Source of the DNA: Bifidobacterium sp. UBA6881
Lineage (GTDB): Bacteria; Actinomycetota; Actinomycetes; Actinomycetales; Bifidobacteriaceae
Assembly (NCBI GenBank): GCA_002451435.1
Contig: DKCF01000020.1
Coordinates: forward strand, 1 to 50,115
Reading direction: 5' to 3'
Length of the DNA stretch: 50,115 nucleotides
This document shows positions 17,033-24,885 of the stretch, piece after piece; positions within the stretch are counted from its first letter, which is position 1; every line of letters begins with the position of its first letter. The position numbers and the translations under genes were made by a program. Below the pieces are notes generated by a model. The model was given only the letters and a program-made list of their open reading frames with translations, was not told the origin of the DNA and ran no database searches.

Positions 17033-17905
17033 TCACATTCTTTCAACATGACTCGACATAGCCAAGCTCAGCAGCATCACCGCCGCGCTCGTGCCGAGGT
17101 TCAACGATTCCGCCTTGCCGTAAATCGGAATCGATACGATCCGGTCGACGCGTTCAAGCACCTCCCGGGTCAGTCCGCGCGCCTCGTTGCCGAACAGCAC
17201 CGTCTTGGCGCCGATGGCCGATTCAGGCGACGCGACCACATCGGTCAATGATTCCGGCGGACGTGCGTCGGTGCCATACACGTCGGCGGCGTAGATGGTC
17301 AGACCGTGCTCGTCGCACCACGAGAAGAACTCCTCGGTGCCCATGCTGAGGACGGGCAGGTGGAACAACGAACCGGCGGTGGAACGGATCACCTTCGGAT
17401 TGAAGATGTCCACGCAATCGTCGACGAACACCACCGCGGCGCAGCCGGACGCGTCGGCCGATCGGATGACGGTGCCGGCGTTGCCCGGATCGCGTACCTG
17501 CCAGAACGCCGCGACCATCGCATGGTCGTCGAAATCGTCGGGAGCGACGGCCGTATCGAGGAATTCGCGTGTTCCCGCGACGGCGAGCACGCCCTGCGCG
17601 TCCGAGCTCATATGGTGCATGACCGCATGCGTGACCTTGTGCACATACGTGCCGGACTGCATGGCTTTGCCGGCCATCTGCGCCACCGCGGGCGTCACGA
17701 AGGTGGCGTCCGGTTCCGCGGAGTCCACCTCCACATAAAGGTCCTGGACGATGTCGGGATGCCATGTCAGCAGCTCGCGCACCGACTGCGGCCCCTCCAC
17801 CATGAAGCGGCCCGAGCGCCTGCGTCCCTTCCGATCCGCGAGCTCGGCCACGCGGCGGACGCGTTCCGACTTGGGATTCGCAATAACTTCGGATTTAATA
17901 GGCAT
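17033..17905 (-). CDS. SpoU/TrmH-family RNA 2'-O-methyltransferase
   Basis: AdoMet-dependent ribose methyltransferase acting on rRNA or tRNA. The 290-residue protein has an N-terminal substrate-binding region and the three SPOUT motifs: NAGTVIRSADASG (motif 1), FNPKVIRSTAGSLFHLP (motif 2), and LFGNEARGLT...IPIYGKAESLNLGTSAAV (motif 3), which form the knot. The exact target nucleotide cannot be read. Start ATG 17905 lacks a ribosome site but has TAGGCT ending 7 nt upstream, suggesting a leaderless transcript. It precedes pheS by 65 bp, a common actinobacterial order. Confidence 0.92.
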   Translation of the reverse strand: MPIKSEVIANPKSERVRRVAELADRKGRRRSGRFMVEGPQSVRELLTWHPDIVQDLYVEVDSAEPDATFVTPAVAQMAGKAMQSGTYVHKVTHAVMHHMSSDAQGVLAVAGTREFLDTAVAPDDFDDHAMVAAFWQVRDPGNAGTVIRSADASGCAAVVFVDDCVDIFNPKVIRSTAGSLFHLPVLSMGTEEFFSWCDEHGLTIYAADVYGTDARPPESLTDVVASPESAIGAKTVLFGNEARGLTREVLERVDRIVSIPIYGKAESLNLGTSAAVMLLSLAMSSHVERM

Positions 17906-18061
17906 ACGCGTTAGCCTAACACCTCGCGCCCCGTCGCCACTCTTTTCATATCGCGTTTCCTCACCGCCATCGCCGTCCAGTGAATTCACAGATTCATCAC
18001 AGCCACGTTCAAGGGTTCTCCCCGCAATCGGCAAAGAACCGCTTTTTACCATGGTCGTAAA

Positions 18062-18075
18062 CGCCGCATGCGGCG
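18062..18075. repeat. Perfect 14-bp palindrome upstream of the ABC permease
   Basis: CGCCGCATGCGGCG is a perfect palindrome 35 bp before the permease start and within the 205-bp divergent spacer shared with the SpoU methyltransferase. It could be an operator for an unlinked regulator or a small leader hairpin. I see no adjacent regulator gene. Confidence 0.4.
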
Positions 18076-18110
18076 GCGTAGGCAATGCCCATTCAATTCA
18101 GGGGAACCAT

Positions 18111-19811
18111 ATGTTCGTCATCAAAAACGCTTGGAGAAGCGTCACCAGGAACAAGGGCCGCAACGTCCTAATCATCGTGATCGTCGCCATTATCGCGGCG
18201 GCGGCCACCATCGGCCTGTCCATCAGGCAGGCGGCGGCCACCGCGAGGGAAAGCGGACTGGAGAACACCACCATCACCGCGCAGATCAGCCTCGACCGCA
18301 GCAAGCTCATCAGCCAGTCACGGGAACAGAGCAAATCCGATTCCTCCGGCCAATCCGACGACGGCAAACCCGATTTCGACGCGATGCGCTCGGCTTTGAG
18401 CGACAAACAGCTTTCCTTGAGCAAATATCAGAAGTATGCGAAATCGTCTTCCGCGGTGAAGTCGACCTATTACACGGAGACCACGGGATTGTCGGCAACC
18501 GACGATTTCCAACCGGTCTCCGATTCCTCCAGTTCCTCCAGCTCCTCCGATTCGAACAGCTCGGATAGCTCAAGCGGCTCATCGGATTCGAACGGCCAGT
18601 CCGACGGCAACGAACCCGGCGACAAGATGCCCGGCGGAGATATGGGTGGCCAAGGCGGAGCCGCCATGGTGAGCGGTGACTTCTCCCTTGTGGGTTTCTC
18701 ATCCGACGAGGCCGTCGCCAACGCCTCCAACGGCACCTTCACCATGAAATCCGGCAAGGTGTTCGGCTATGGCACCGGCAGCGATGGCGATGCGATCATC
18801 TCCAAGTCGCTCGCCGACTTCAACGACCTGTCCGTCGGCGACACCGTCAGCGTCGCCGATCCGAATGACTCGGACACCACATACAAGCTGACCATCGTCG
18901 GCATCTACAAGAACTCCACCGAGTCGAGCCAGCAGATGGGCGGACCGATGTCGTCCAACGCCTCCGATCCGGCGAACGCGATCTACACTTCCGTGTCCAC
19001 GCTCAAATCGCTGGGATTGGATTCCGATTCGGATTCCGATTCCGCGGCTCAGCTGAACTACACCTACGTGTTCGCCGACAAGGCGGACTACGAGACATTC
19101 GCCAAGGATGTCAAGAAGGCCGGCTTGGGTAGCGACTACACCGTGTCCTCCGCCGACGTGGAGAATTACGAATCCAGCCTGGTGCCATTGAACAACCTGT
19201 CGAAGTTCGCGCTGACGCTGCTGATTGTGGTGCTGGCGGTCGGCGGTGTGGTGCTGGTGGTCATCACCTTGCTGAACGTGCGCGAACGCAAGTACGAGAT
19301 CGGCGTGCTCACCGCGATCGGAGTCAACAAGGTGAAGGTGGCGGCGCAGTTCACGCTGGAGCTGCTCATCGTCACGATGATCGGCCTCGCCTTGGGCACC
19401 GGAATCGGATCGGCAGCCTCCGTGCCGGTCTCCAACCAGCTGCTGTCCAGCCAGGTCGAGCAGCAGCAGACGCAGCAATCCAGCCAGCGTGAGCAGTTCG
19501 GCCGCGACATGCAGCAGTCGGGCGGCAAGACTTCAGATGATTCCGCCGATTCCGGTTCCTCTTCTTCCGGCGGCGCGAACGGCGCCGACACCACGAAGAA
19601 CACTGCCAATGGCAAGCCGCAAGGCGGCGCTCCGGGCGGCATGATGGACCGCGCGACCAACTACGTCTCCTCCATCAACGCGACCGTGAACCTCGCCGTG
19701 GTCGGCCAACTGCTGCTGGTCGGATTGGCGCTGACGCTCGTCGCCGCATTGGTGGCCGTCGTCTTCGTGCTGCGGTACGAACCGTTGCAGATCCTCGCCG
19801 ACCGCTCCTGA
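18111..19811 (+). CDS. MacB/FtsX-type ABC transporter permease with Ser-rich and Gln/Gly-rich external inserts
   Basis: A 566-residue inner-membrane permease. TM1 is at about 16-36 (VLIIVIVAIIAAAATIGLSI), followed by a large external region to about 360. The FtsX-like C-terminal domain follows: TM2 (FALTLLIVVLAVGGVVLVV), the cytoplasmic RERKYEIGVLTAIG coupling motif, TM3 (LELLIVTMIGLALG) and TM4 near the end. The external region includes a long Ser/Asp run at about 140-170. A second low-complexity insert rich in Gln, Ser and Gly lies between TM3 and TM4. ATG 18111 has AGGGGAA upstream. The ATPase follows 23 bp later. The family exports peptides or lipids or works as a mechanotransmitter; the substrate here is unknown. 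Confidence 0.9.
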   Translation: MFVIKNAWRSVTRNKGRNVLIIVIVAIIAAAATIGLSIRQAAATARESGLENTTITAQISLDRSKLISQSREQSKSDSSGQSDDGKPDFDAMRSALSDKQLSLSKYQKYAKSSSAVKSTYYTETTGLSATDDFQPVSDSSSSSSSSDSNSSDSSSGSSDSNGQSDGNEPGDKMPGGDMGGQGGAAMVSGDFSLVGFSSDEAVANASNGTFTMKSGKVFGYGTGSDGDAIISKSLADFNDLSVGDTVSVADPNDSDTTYKLTIVGIYKNSTESSQQMGGPMSSNASDPANAIYTSVSTLKSLGLDSDSDSDSAAQLNYTYVFADKADYETFAKDVKKAGLGSDYTVSSADVENYESSLVPLNNLSKFALTLLIVVLAVGGVVLVVITLLNVRERKYEIGVLTAIGVNKVKVAAQFTLELLIVTMIGLALGTGIGSAASVPVSNQLLSSQVEQQQTQQSSQREQFGRDMQQSGGKTSDDSADSGSSSSGGANGADTTKNTANGKPQGGAPGGMMDRATNYVSSINATVNLAVVGQLLLVGLALTLVAALVAVVFVLRYEPLQILADRS

Positions 19812-19834
19812 AACCGTTCCCGAAAGGAATCATC

Positions 19835-20572
19835 ATGACCATGAATGCAGAATCCCCAGCATCGGAAACCACGCAGGGCGTTTCGAAAGCCCCCGTGCTC
19901 CGTTTGGACAATGTGAGCTATGCCTATACGAAGGGCGGAAAACGCGTGCTGAAGAACATCAGCCACGATTTCCACTCCGGCAGGGTGCATGCCATCACCG
20001 GTCCTTCGGGTGCCGGCAAGACCACGATGCTGTCACTAATCTCCGGGTTGGCCAATCCGACCGAAGGCAAGGTGCTGTACCGCGGCGCCGATCTGGCCAA
20101 GCAGGACCGATACCGCTACCGCAGCCATGACATCGGCGTGATCTTCCAAAGCTTCAATCTGCTGCCGAACATGACGGTGAGCGAGAACATCATCCTGTCG
20201 ATGGACGCTTCCGGCAAATCCTTCGAACGGCCGAAGAGGGAAATCGTCGACGAGCTTCTTCAGCAGGTGCATCTGCCCGAAGAATACGCGAATGAGCGCA
20301 TCCTGCATCTGTCGGGCGGCGAGCAGCAGCGTGTGGCCATCGCCCGCGCGCTGAGCTACAACCCGTCCATCATCGTGGCGGACGAGCCGACTGGCAACCT
20401 CGACATGGCCACACAGGACGACATCATGGGCATCTTCCGCGCGTTGGCCCATGACGAGGACCGTTGCGTCATCATCGTGACGCACAGTCCGGAAGTGGCC
20501 AAGGTCTCGGACGAGGTGTTCGAGCTGGCGCCGATCAGAAGGAAACGCAGGCCGGCACCGACGCGACGGTGA
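19835..20572 (+). CDS. MacB-type ABC transporter ATP-binding protein
   Basis: Cytoplasmic ATPase partner of the preceding permease. The 245-residue protein has Walker A GPSGAGKT at 56-63, the Q-loop in IFQSFNLLP (~104-111), signature LSGGEQQRVAIARAL at 159-173, Walker B IIVADEPTGNLD at 179-190 and the switch His in IVTHSPE. FQSFNLLP and PTGNLD are typical of the LolD/MacB branch. The C-terminus is short and very basic (RRKRRPAPTRR). ATG 19835 follows GAAAGGAA. A strong terminator follows at 20592, so the operon is permease plus ATPase only. Confidence 0.95.
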   Translation: MTMNAESPASETTQGVSKAPVLRLDNVSYAYTKGGKRVLKNISHDFHSGRVHAITGPSGAGKTTMLSLISGLANPTEGKVLYRGADLAKQDRYRYRSHDIGVIFQSFNLLPNMTVSENIILSMDASGKSFERPKREIVDELLQQVHLPEEYANERILHLSGGEQQRVAIARALSYNPSIIVADEPTGNLDMATQDDIMGIFRALAHDEDRCVIIVTHSPEVAKVSDEVFELAPIRRKRRPAPTRR

Positions 20573-20591
20573 ACGACCTGCCAGTAGACTG

Positions 20592-20630
20592 AGTGGTGGC
20601 TGTCGGCGACGACGGCCGCCACTTGTTTTT
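20592..20630 (+). terminator. Intrinsic terminator of the MacB-like operon
   Basis: AGTGGTGGC (20592-20600) pairs with GCCGCCACT (20615-20623). The stem extends inward by a T-G wobble and GTCG/CGAC to a GCGA loop (20606-20609). TGTTTTTAT follows directly. This is a textbook rho-independent terminator on the plus strand. Confidence 0.9.
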
Positions 20631-20690
20631 ATAAGACCCATATGAACGTCCACCAGAGGCGGACAGCAACCTTGTACGGAAGGCAGTCAG

Positions 20691-21233
20691 ATGAACATCA
20701 CCGTGTATCTCGGCGCGCATGAAGGCAACGACCCCGTATACAAAAACGCGGTCATCGAATTGGCCGCATGGATCGCCGACAACGGCCACCGGCTCGTCTA
20801 CGGAGGTTCCGACGAGGGATTGATGGCGGTGATCGCCGACACCGTGCTGGAACATGGCGGCAAGGTGACCGGCATCGAGGCGCAGATGTTCGTCGACAAG
20901 GGCGTCGCGCACCATGGGCTGACCGAACTGACCATCGTGCCGAACATCACCGAGCGTCGGACGCGCATGATCGAGCTCGGCGACGTGTTCATCGCCTTCC
21001 CCGGCGGCACCGGCACTTTGGAGGAGATCAGCGAGGTCGTGTCGAAGATCTGCCTCGACCAATTGACTCAGCCGTGCATCTTCTACAATCTCAACGGTTT
21101 CTATGACGACATGCGCGCGCTGCTGCGGCATATGATCGACGCCGGCTTCTCCACAACGGAACGCCAGCACGGCATTTACTTCGCCTCGAATCTGAACGAC
21201 ATCGAACATATCATCGCCACGCACCGGGCATGA
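20691..21233 (+). CDS. LOG-family nucleoside-monophosphate phosphoribohydrolase-like protein
   Basis: A 180-residue Rossmann-fold protein of the TIGR00730/LOG family, whose members split nucleoside 5'-monophosphates into base and ribose 5-phosphate. Visible motifs are YGGSDEGLMAV (37-47), the Arg-rich ITERRTRM (86-93) and the signature PGGTGTLEEI (104-113). The usual GGGxxGLMG reads GGSDEGLMA here, a modest departure. GGAAGG precedes ATG 20691 by about 10 nt. It stands alone between the operon terminator and a convergent AEC carrier. Cytokinin-related roles are known in plants and mycobacteria; here a housekeeping or stress role is more likely (inference). Confidence 0.88.
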   Translation: MNITVYLGAHEGNDPVYKNAVIELAAWIADNGHRLVYGGSDEGLMAVIADTVLEHGGKVTGIEAQMFVDKGVAHHGLTELTIVPNITERRTRMIELGDVFIAFPGGTGTLEEISEVVSKICLDQLTQPCIFYNLNGFYDDMRALLRHMIDAGFSTTERQHGIYFASNLNDIEHIIATHRA

Positions 21234-21248
21234 CCTGCGCATCCGCAC

Positions 21249-21338
21249 TCGGGACAGGCGGCGTCCCCTGCCCGACGATTGGCGGCAAATGCCGGACGCA
21301 CGCGGAATCCCGCAATACGGCTTACGGCGCAACGCCGT
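21249..21338. other. Two hairpins in a convergent spacer
   Basis: Between the LOG-family stop and the AEC carrier stop, TCGGGACAGG (21249-21258) pairs with CCTGCCCGA (21267-21275), leaving one bulged A. A second hairpin has ACGGCG/CGCCGT around a CAA loop (21324-21338). Neither has a T tract. They may act as a bidirectional end to the two converging transcripts; moderate-to-low confidence. Confidence 0.4.
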
Positions 21339-21346
21339 GCAGTCGT

Positions 21347-22276
21347 TCAGACAACCGGCAGCACGGCATGCAGCACCGTCATGATGGCCAATCCGATGAC
21401 GGCGGTGACCGTCAGCGAGAATCCCGCGAGTTCGGCGTTGCCGGTCAACGAATCGGTGAACTTCGTGGAGAAGATCGTCACGGGCGCGAACGCGGCCAGC
21501 ACCACGATCTCCCGGACGCGCTCGTCAAGCGGCAGCAGGAACCATGCGGCCACCGCGATAATCACACCGAAGAACAGACGCCACATAATCACCTTGCCGA
21601 GTTCCGAACGGTCCTTGCGGTTGTCGGGAACCTCCATCATCAGGCCAATCATCGCCATGGCGGCGAACGCATTGGCGTTGGCGAACGGCGTGATCAGCGT
21701 GACGATCCATTTCGGCACCGTCAATCCGGCGAACATGAACACCAGCATGAGCATGTAGATGTCGAAGGAGATCGAGGAATAGAAGTCGTGCGCCACGTTC
21801 CTGATCTTCAGCGCCAACGGCAGGTTTTTGGTGGGGCTTCCCAGATGCAGCAACGACCGCGTGATGGTCAATGAGGCGGCCGTGGCGATGATGGCGTTGC
21901 CGATGTCCAGCATGATGACCGGCAGGCCGGCGCTCGGCCCCATGAAGGTCTGCACCACCGGCAGGCAGAACGCGCCGATGTTCAGTCCCGAGGCGTTGAG
22001 CATCTGGTACGCACGGTACCGCGGCTCGTCGCCGTGGGAACCAAGGAACACGATGAAAAGGGGAATCATGCAGGCGAACAGTCCGAATACGACCAGCCAC
22101 AGCAGATTCATCGGATGCTTGTTCGTGGCGAAGCTCATCACGATGGCGCAGGGCAGCGTGAGATTGAAGACGAGGCCCTGCACGACCTTGTAGGAATGTT
22201 TGTTGAAGATGTGGATGCGTTTGAGTATGTAGACGCTGATGATGACGAGCAGCAGGGAACCGGCTTGGAACAACAT
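21347..22276 (-). CDS. AEC-family (auxin efflux carrier-like) transporter
   Basis: A 309-residue polytopic membrane protein with about ten hydrophobic segments in two halves. Recognisable family patterns include the first-half LVFNLTLPCAIVMSF and the LNASGLNIGAFCLPVV segment, both matching the crossover-type repeats of the AEC/bile-acid permease fold. Known bacterial members export or import malate, malonate or amino acids; the substrate here is unknown. ATG 22276 has no Shine-Dalgarno sequence, but TATACT ends 7 nt upstream, indicating a leaderless start; an upstream GTG (22351) would place that promoter inside the gene. Convergent with the LOG-family gene. Confidence 0.88.
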   Translation of the reverse strand: MLFQAGSLLLVIISVYILKRIHIFNKHSYKVVQGLVFNLTLPCAIVMSFATNKHPMNLLWLVVFGLFACMIPLFIVFLGSHGDEPRYRAYQMLNASGLNIGAFCLPVVQTFMGPSAGLPVIMLDIGNAIIATAASLTITRSLLHLGSPTKNLPLALKIRNVAHDFYSSISFDIYMLMLVFMFAGLTVPKWIVTLITPFANANAFAAMAMIGLMMEVPDNRKDRSELGKVIMWRLFFGVIIAVAAWFLLPLDERVREIVVLAAFAPVTIFSTKFTDSLTGNAELAGFSLTVTAVIGLAIMTVLHAVLPVV

Positions 22277-22427
22277 GGGCTCGAGTATAGGAACGTCATT
22301 CGCGAATCGGGGGTTCGAAAACACTATGTGGTCATAATGGCCGCTGGCCACATAGCATTGAATGAGGCATCCACACCTTTAAATTTATCGAATGGCCGGC
22401 GGTCCCATGGCATCGTCACGCATAGCG

Positions 22428-22775
22428 CTATGCCTGCCATTGGCAAAGCGCCAAATCAACGCGCCATCCCCCATCGCCGGCATTGCCATTTGGCTTCGGC
22501 GCCACGAACGTCACGCCCTCGGATTCCAACAAGGCACGCTGAGCATTCGGGCCGCCGAAAGCGAAGCCCGGCGCCAAAGAACCGTCCCGGAACACCACGC
22601 GATGGCATGGAATCCTCCCCTGCTTCGGATTGGCATGCAACGCCAATCCCACCAGTCTCGCGCAACGCGGCGCGCCGATCAGCTCCGAGACCTGCCCATA
22701 CGTGGCGACCATGCCCCGCGGAATCTCGCACACCACCGCATATACGCGCTCATTAAACGATTGTTCTTCAGCCAT
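22428..22775 (-). CDS. MGMT-like DNA-binding domain protein with intact PCHR motif
   Basis: A 115-residue protein consisting only of the methylguanine-DNA methyltransferase C-terminal domain. It has the YGQVSELIGAP helix-turn-helix region (26-36) and the active-site sequence PCHRVV (56-61, C57). Alkyltransferase-like proteins lacking activity usually have Trp in place of this Cys, so C57 argues for possible alkyl transfer, though the classical N-terminal domain is absent. The C-terminal tail runs into a Gly/Trp-containing segment. No Shine-Dalgarno sequence is seen before ATG 22775; CATAAT ends 6 nt upstream, consistent with a leaderless mRNA. About 150 bp separate it from the AEC carrier. 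Confidence 0.85.
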   Translation of the reverse strand: MAEEQSFNERVYAVVCEIPRGMVATYGQVSELIGAPRCARLVGLALHANPKQGRIPCHRVVFRDGSLAPGFAFGGPNAQRALLESEGVTFVAPKPNGNAGDGGWRVDLALCQWQA

Positions 22776-22826
22776 GGTTCCATTATGGGCGTTCAGGGTT
22801 GACTTTCATCCACATATCATGAGGGC

Positions 22827-22851
22827 GCGGCACGAATCACCGGCGTGCCGC
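22827..22851. repeat. Short perfect inverted repeat
   Basis: GCGGCACG (22827-22834) and CGTGCCGC (22844-22851) flank a nine-base loop, within the 355-bp gap between the MGMT-like gene and glnA. No T tract on either side. The rest of this gap up to about 22980 shows no gene or RNA that I can support. Confidence 0.4.
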
Positions 22852-22984
22852 CGAAGCCGCCCACAATTTTCCGCTGCGCATGCGGCTTGCCCACCGTAAG
22901 CCGAACAACGCGCTTAAGGACAGGTCTAGGAGCCATGGATGACGAGGTCATATGCATCTGATGGCGGAATTTAGGCGAATTGAC

Positions 22985-23013
22985 TTGACGCGTTGCCGAC
23001 CGGAACACATAAA
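22985..23013 (+). promoter_or_regulatory. Possible plus-strand promoter facing the glnA 3' end
   Basis: TTGACG (22985-22990), a 17-bp spacer and CATAAA (23008-23013) form a plausible sigma-70-type promoter on the plus strand, pointing into the glnA 3' hairpins. The -35 is good and the -10 is weak. Any transcript would be noncoding and antisense to glnA. Speculative. Confidence 0.3.
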
Positions 23014-23051
23014 GAAACCCACTACATCCGATTACGGATGTAGTGGGTTTC
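23014..23051 (-). terminator. Terminator of glnA
   Basis: A 17-bp perfect stem (GAAACCCACTACATCCG and its complement) with an ATTA loop. Read on the minus strand, the stem is followed by a T-rich TTTATGTG. It lies 80 bp after the glnA stop and is the best candidate for the glnA transcript end. Confidence 0.8.
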
Positions 23052-23067
23052 CTATGGCCTAATAGGT

Positions 23068-23104
23068 GCAGTAGGCTATCCCGCTAATGCGCAAGACCTA
23101 CTGC
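23068..23104 (-). other. Second hairpin in the glnA 3' untranslated region
   Basis: GCAGTAGG (23068-23075) pairs with CCTACTGC (23097-23104) across a 21-base loop. It lies between the glnA stop and the terminator hairpin, giving tandem stem-loops in the 3' UTR. It may protect the 3' end; no T tract of its own. Confidence 0.5.
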
Positions 23105-23130
23105 CGACTATGTTTCCGCCTAAGCGCCTA

Positions 23131-24567
23131 TCAGATGTGGAAGTACAGCTCGTACTCCAGCGGGGTCGGGGCCAGACGAGCCTGGTCGATCTCGCCGCGC
23201 TTCAGGCTGATCCAAGTGTCGATCAGGTCCTCGGTGAAGACGTCGCCGGCGGTGAGGAAGTCGTGATCCTCTTCCAGAGCGTCCATGGCTTCGGCCAGAG
23301 AGCTCGGCACCTGCTTGATGCCCTCGTGCTCTTCCGGCGGCAGCTCGTAGAGGTCCTTGTCGACCGGTGCCGGAGGCTCGATGTGGTTCAGGATGCCGTC
23401 CAGGCCTGCCATCAGCTGAGCGGAGAAGGCGAGGAACGGGTTGCAGGACGGATCCGGAGCGCGGAACTCGATGCGCTTCGCAGCCGGGGAGGTGCCGGCC
23501 AGCGGAATACGGATGGCGGCGGAACGGTTACGAGCGGAGTACACCAGGTTGACCGGCGCTTCGTAGCCCGGGACCAGACGGTGGTAGGAGTTCAGGGACG
23601 GGTTGGTGAAGGCCAGCACGGAGGAAGAGTGCTTGATCAGGCCGCCGACGTACCAGCGGGCGAGGTCGGACAGACCACCGTAGTTCTTCTCGTCGTAGAA
23701 CAGCGGCTTGCCATCCTTCCACAGGGACTGGTGGCAGTGCATGCCGGTGCCGTTGTCGCCTGCGATCGGCTTCGGCATGAAGGTCGCGGCCTTGCCGGCG
23801 AGGGCAGCGGTCTCGTGGACGACGTACTTGTACTTCATCAGGTCGTCGCCTGCGTGCTGCAGGGTGTTGAAGCGGTAGTTGATCTCCTGCTGGCCGGCGC
23901 CTGCCACCTCGTGGTGGGAACGCTCGAGGATCAGACCGACCTTCTGCAGGTTGGCGACCATGTCGTCACGCAGGTCCTGGTTGTGGTCAACCGGCGGAAC
24001 CGGGAAGTAGCCCTTCTTGACGCGGTTCTTGAACGCGATGTTCGGGGTGCCGTCGTCTTCGGTGTCCACACCGGAGTTCCACGGAGCCTCGATGGAGTCC
24101 ACCTCGTAGAAGGAGCGGCGCATGCTGTTCTCGAAACGCACCTTGTCGAAGATGAAGAACTCGGCCTCAGGGGCGAAGGAGGCGGTGTCGGCGATGCCGG
24201 TGGACTTCAGGTAGGCCTCGGCCTTGCCTGCGACCTGACGCGGATCGCGGGAGTACGGCTCGTCGGTCAGCGGGTCGACGATGGAGAAGGCCACGTCGAG
24301 GGTCTTGTGCTTGCGGAACGGATCGACGAATGCGGTGGAAACGTCAGGCACCAGCTTCATGTCGGATTCGTTGATGGCCTGGAAACCTTCCACGGAGGAG
24401 CCATCGAACGGCATGCCGTCGGTGAAGGCGTCCTTCAGGAACTCGCTGGCCGGCACGGTGAAGTGCTGCTGAACACCGATCAGATCGGTGAAGCGGACGG
24501 AGACATATTCAATGCCTTCCTTGTTGATAAGGGCCTCAGCATCAGCCTTGGTTTCGAGTGCAGTCAC
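23131..24567 (-). CDS. glnA: Glutamine synthetase, type I
   Basis: ATP-dependent amidation of glutamate to glutamine; dodecameric cytoplasmic enzyme and main ammonium entry point. The 478-residue protein has DGSS at 55-58, metal ligands in PEAEFF (E134, E136), the ATP-site KPIAGDNGTGMHCHQSL at 266-282 and the NRSAAIRIP glutamate loop at 347-355. Y407 in KDLYELPPE aligns with the adenylylation tyrosine of GSI-beta enzymes, so control by GlnE is expected. Start is GTG 24567 with AAAGGAGC upstream. Stand-alone gene with its own 3' hairpins and a long AT-richer upstream region carrying repeated inverted repeats. Confidence 0.97.
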   Translation of the reverse strand: MTALETKADAEALINKEGIEYVSVRFTDLIGVQQHFTVPASEFLKDAFTDGMPFDGSSVEGFQAINESDMKLVPDVSTAFVDPFRKHKTLDVAFSIVDPLTDEPYSRDPRQVAGKAEAYLKSTGIADTASFAPEAEFFIFDKVRFENSMRRSFYEVDSIEAPWNSGVDTEDDGTPNIAFKNRVKKGYFPVPPVDHNQDLRDDMVANLQKVGLILERSHHEVAGAGQQEINYRFNTLQHAGDDLMKYKYVVHETAALAGKAATFMPKPIAGDNGTGMHCHQSLWKDGKPLFYDEKNYGGLSDLARWYVGGLIKHSSSVLAFTNPSLNSYHRLVPGYEAPVNLVYSARNRSAAIRIPLAGTSPAAKRIEFRAPDPSCNPFLAFSAQLMAGLDGILNHIEPPAPVDKDLYELPPEEHEGIKQVPSSLAEAMDALEEDHDFLTAGDVFTEDLIDTWISLKRGEIDQARLAPTPLEYELYFHI

Positions 24568-24813
24568 GGGACCGCTCCTTTCGAATGGGTAATTCGAATA
24601 AGTAACTTACAGGCTCTTAGTCTAGGTTCGCGCATTTCGCGCACTCGCCACTTGGGTTACGAGAATGTTTCGTAATATCGTATTTCGCGTGCGATTTCGC
24701 ATAAAACAGGGGTTTGTGTGTTACGAATGTTCGTCAATCGCGTCTGAAAAGCGTTCATTTTGTGGACATTCGACTTTGACCGGCCTTCGTCGGCACCTTG
24801 TTCGTGAAATCAA
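24568..24813. promoter_or_regulatory. glnA upstream region with two related inverted repeats
   Basis: This spacer has no gene. It is AT-richer than its surroundings. TTACGA-N7-TCGTAA is a perfect inverted repeat at 24657-24675. A related copy TTACGAATGTTCGTCAA is at 24721-24737, with ACGAAT/TGTTCGT symmetry. Both share the core GTTACGA...ATGTT...CGT. Two copies 64 bp apart upstream of a nitrogen-assimilation gene look like operators for a nitrogen or growth regulator. The regulator cannot be named; the pattern is not a clear GlnR or AmtR consensus. Confidence 0.45.
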
Positions 24814-24848
24814 AAGACCCCGGCCGCATGCATTGCGGTCGGGGTCTT
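24814..24848 (-). terminator. Terminator of the DUF4191 gene
   Basis: AAGACCCCGGCCGCA (24814-24828) pairs with TGCGGTCGGGGTCTT (24834-24848), 15 bp with one G-T position and a five-base loop. On the minus strand TTTTGATTTC follows. Positioned 37 bp after the DUF4191 stop. Confidence 0.88.
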
Positions 24849-24885
24849 GAGGAAAGGTCCGCGTCGTCTCGGACGGCTTCGGACA

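Noticed and set aside
17033..18085. A longer start for the SpoU methyltransferase at 18085
   Set aside because: The extra 60 residues are not protein-like, and they cover the spacer up to the divergent permease. A TANNNT hexamer lies 7 nt before ATG 17905.
18500..18600. TCC/AGC-rich tandem repeats as a possible microsatellite or CRISPR-like array
   Set aside because: They are the Ser/Asp codons of the permease insert, in frame and without regular spacers.
22290..22340. A tRNA-like GGTTCGA motif near 22310
   Set aside because: Only the short T-loop-like string is present; no acceptor or anticodon stems can be drawn around it.
23014..23051. Part of an insertion-sequence end or integron attachment site
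   Set aside because: No transposase or integrase nearby and no direct repeats; position and T-rich flank fit a glnA terminator.
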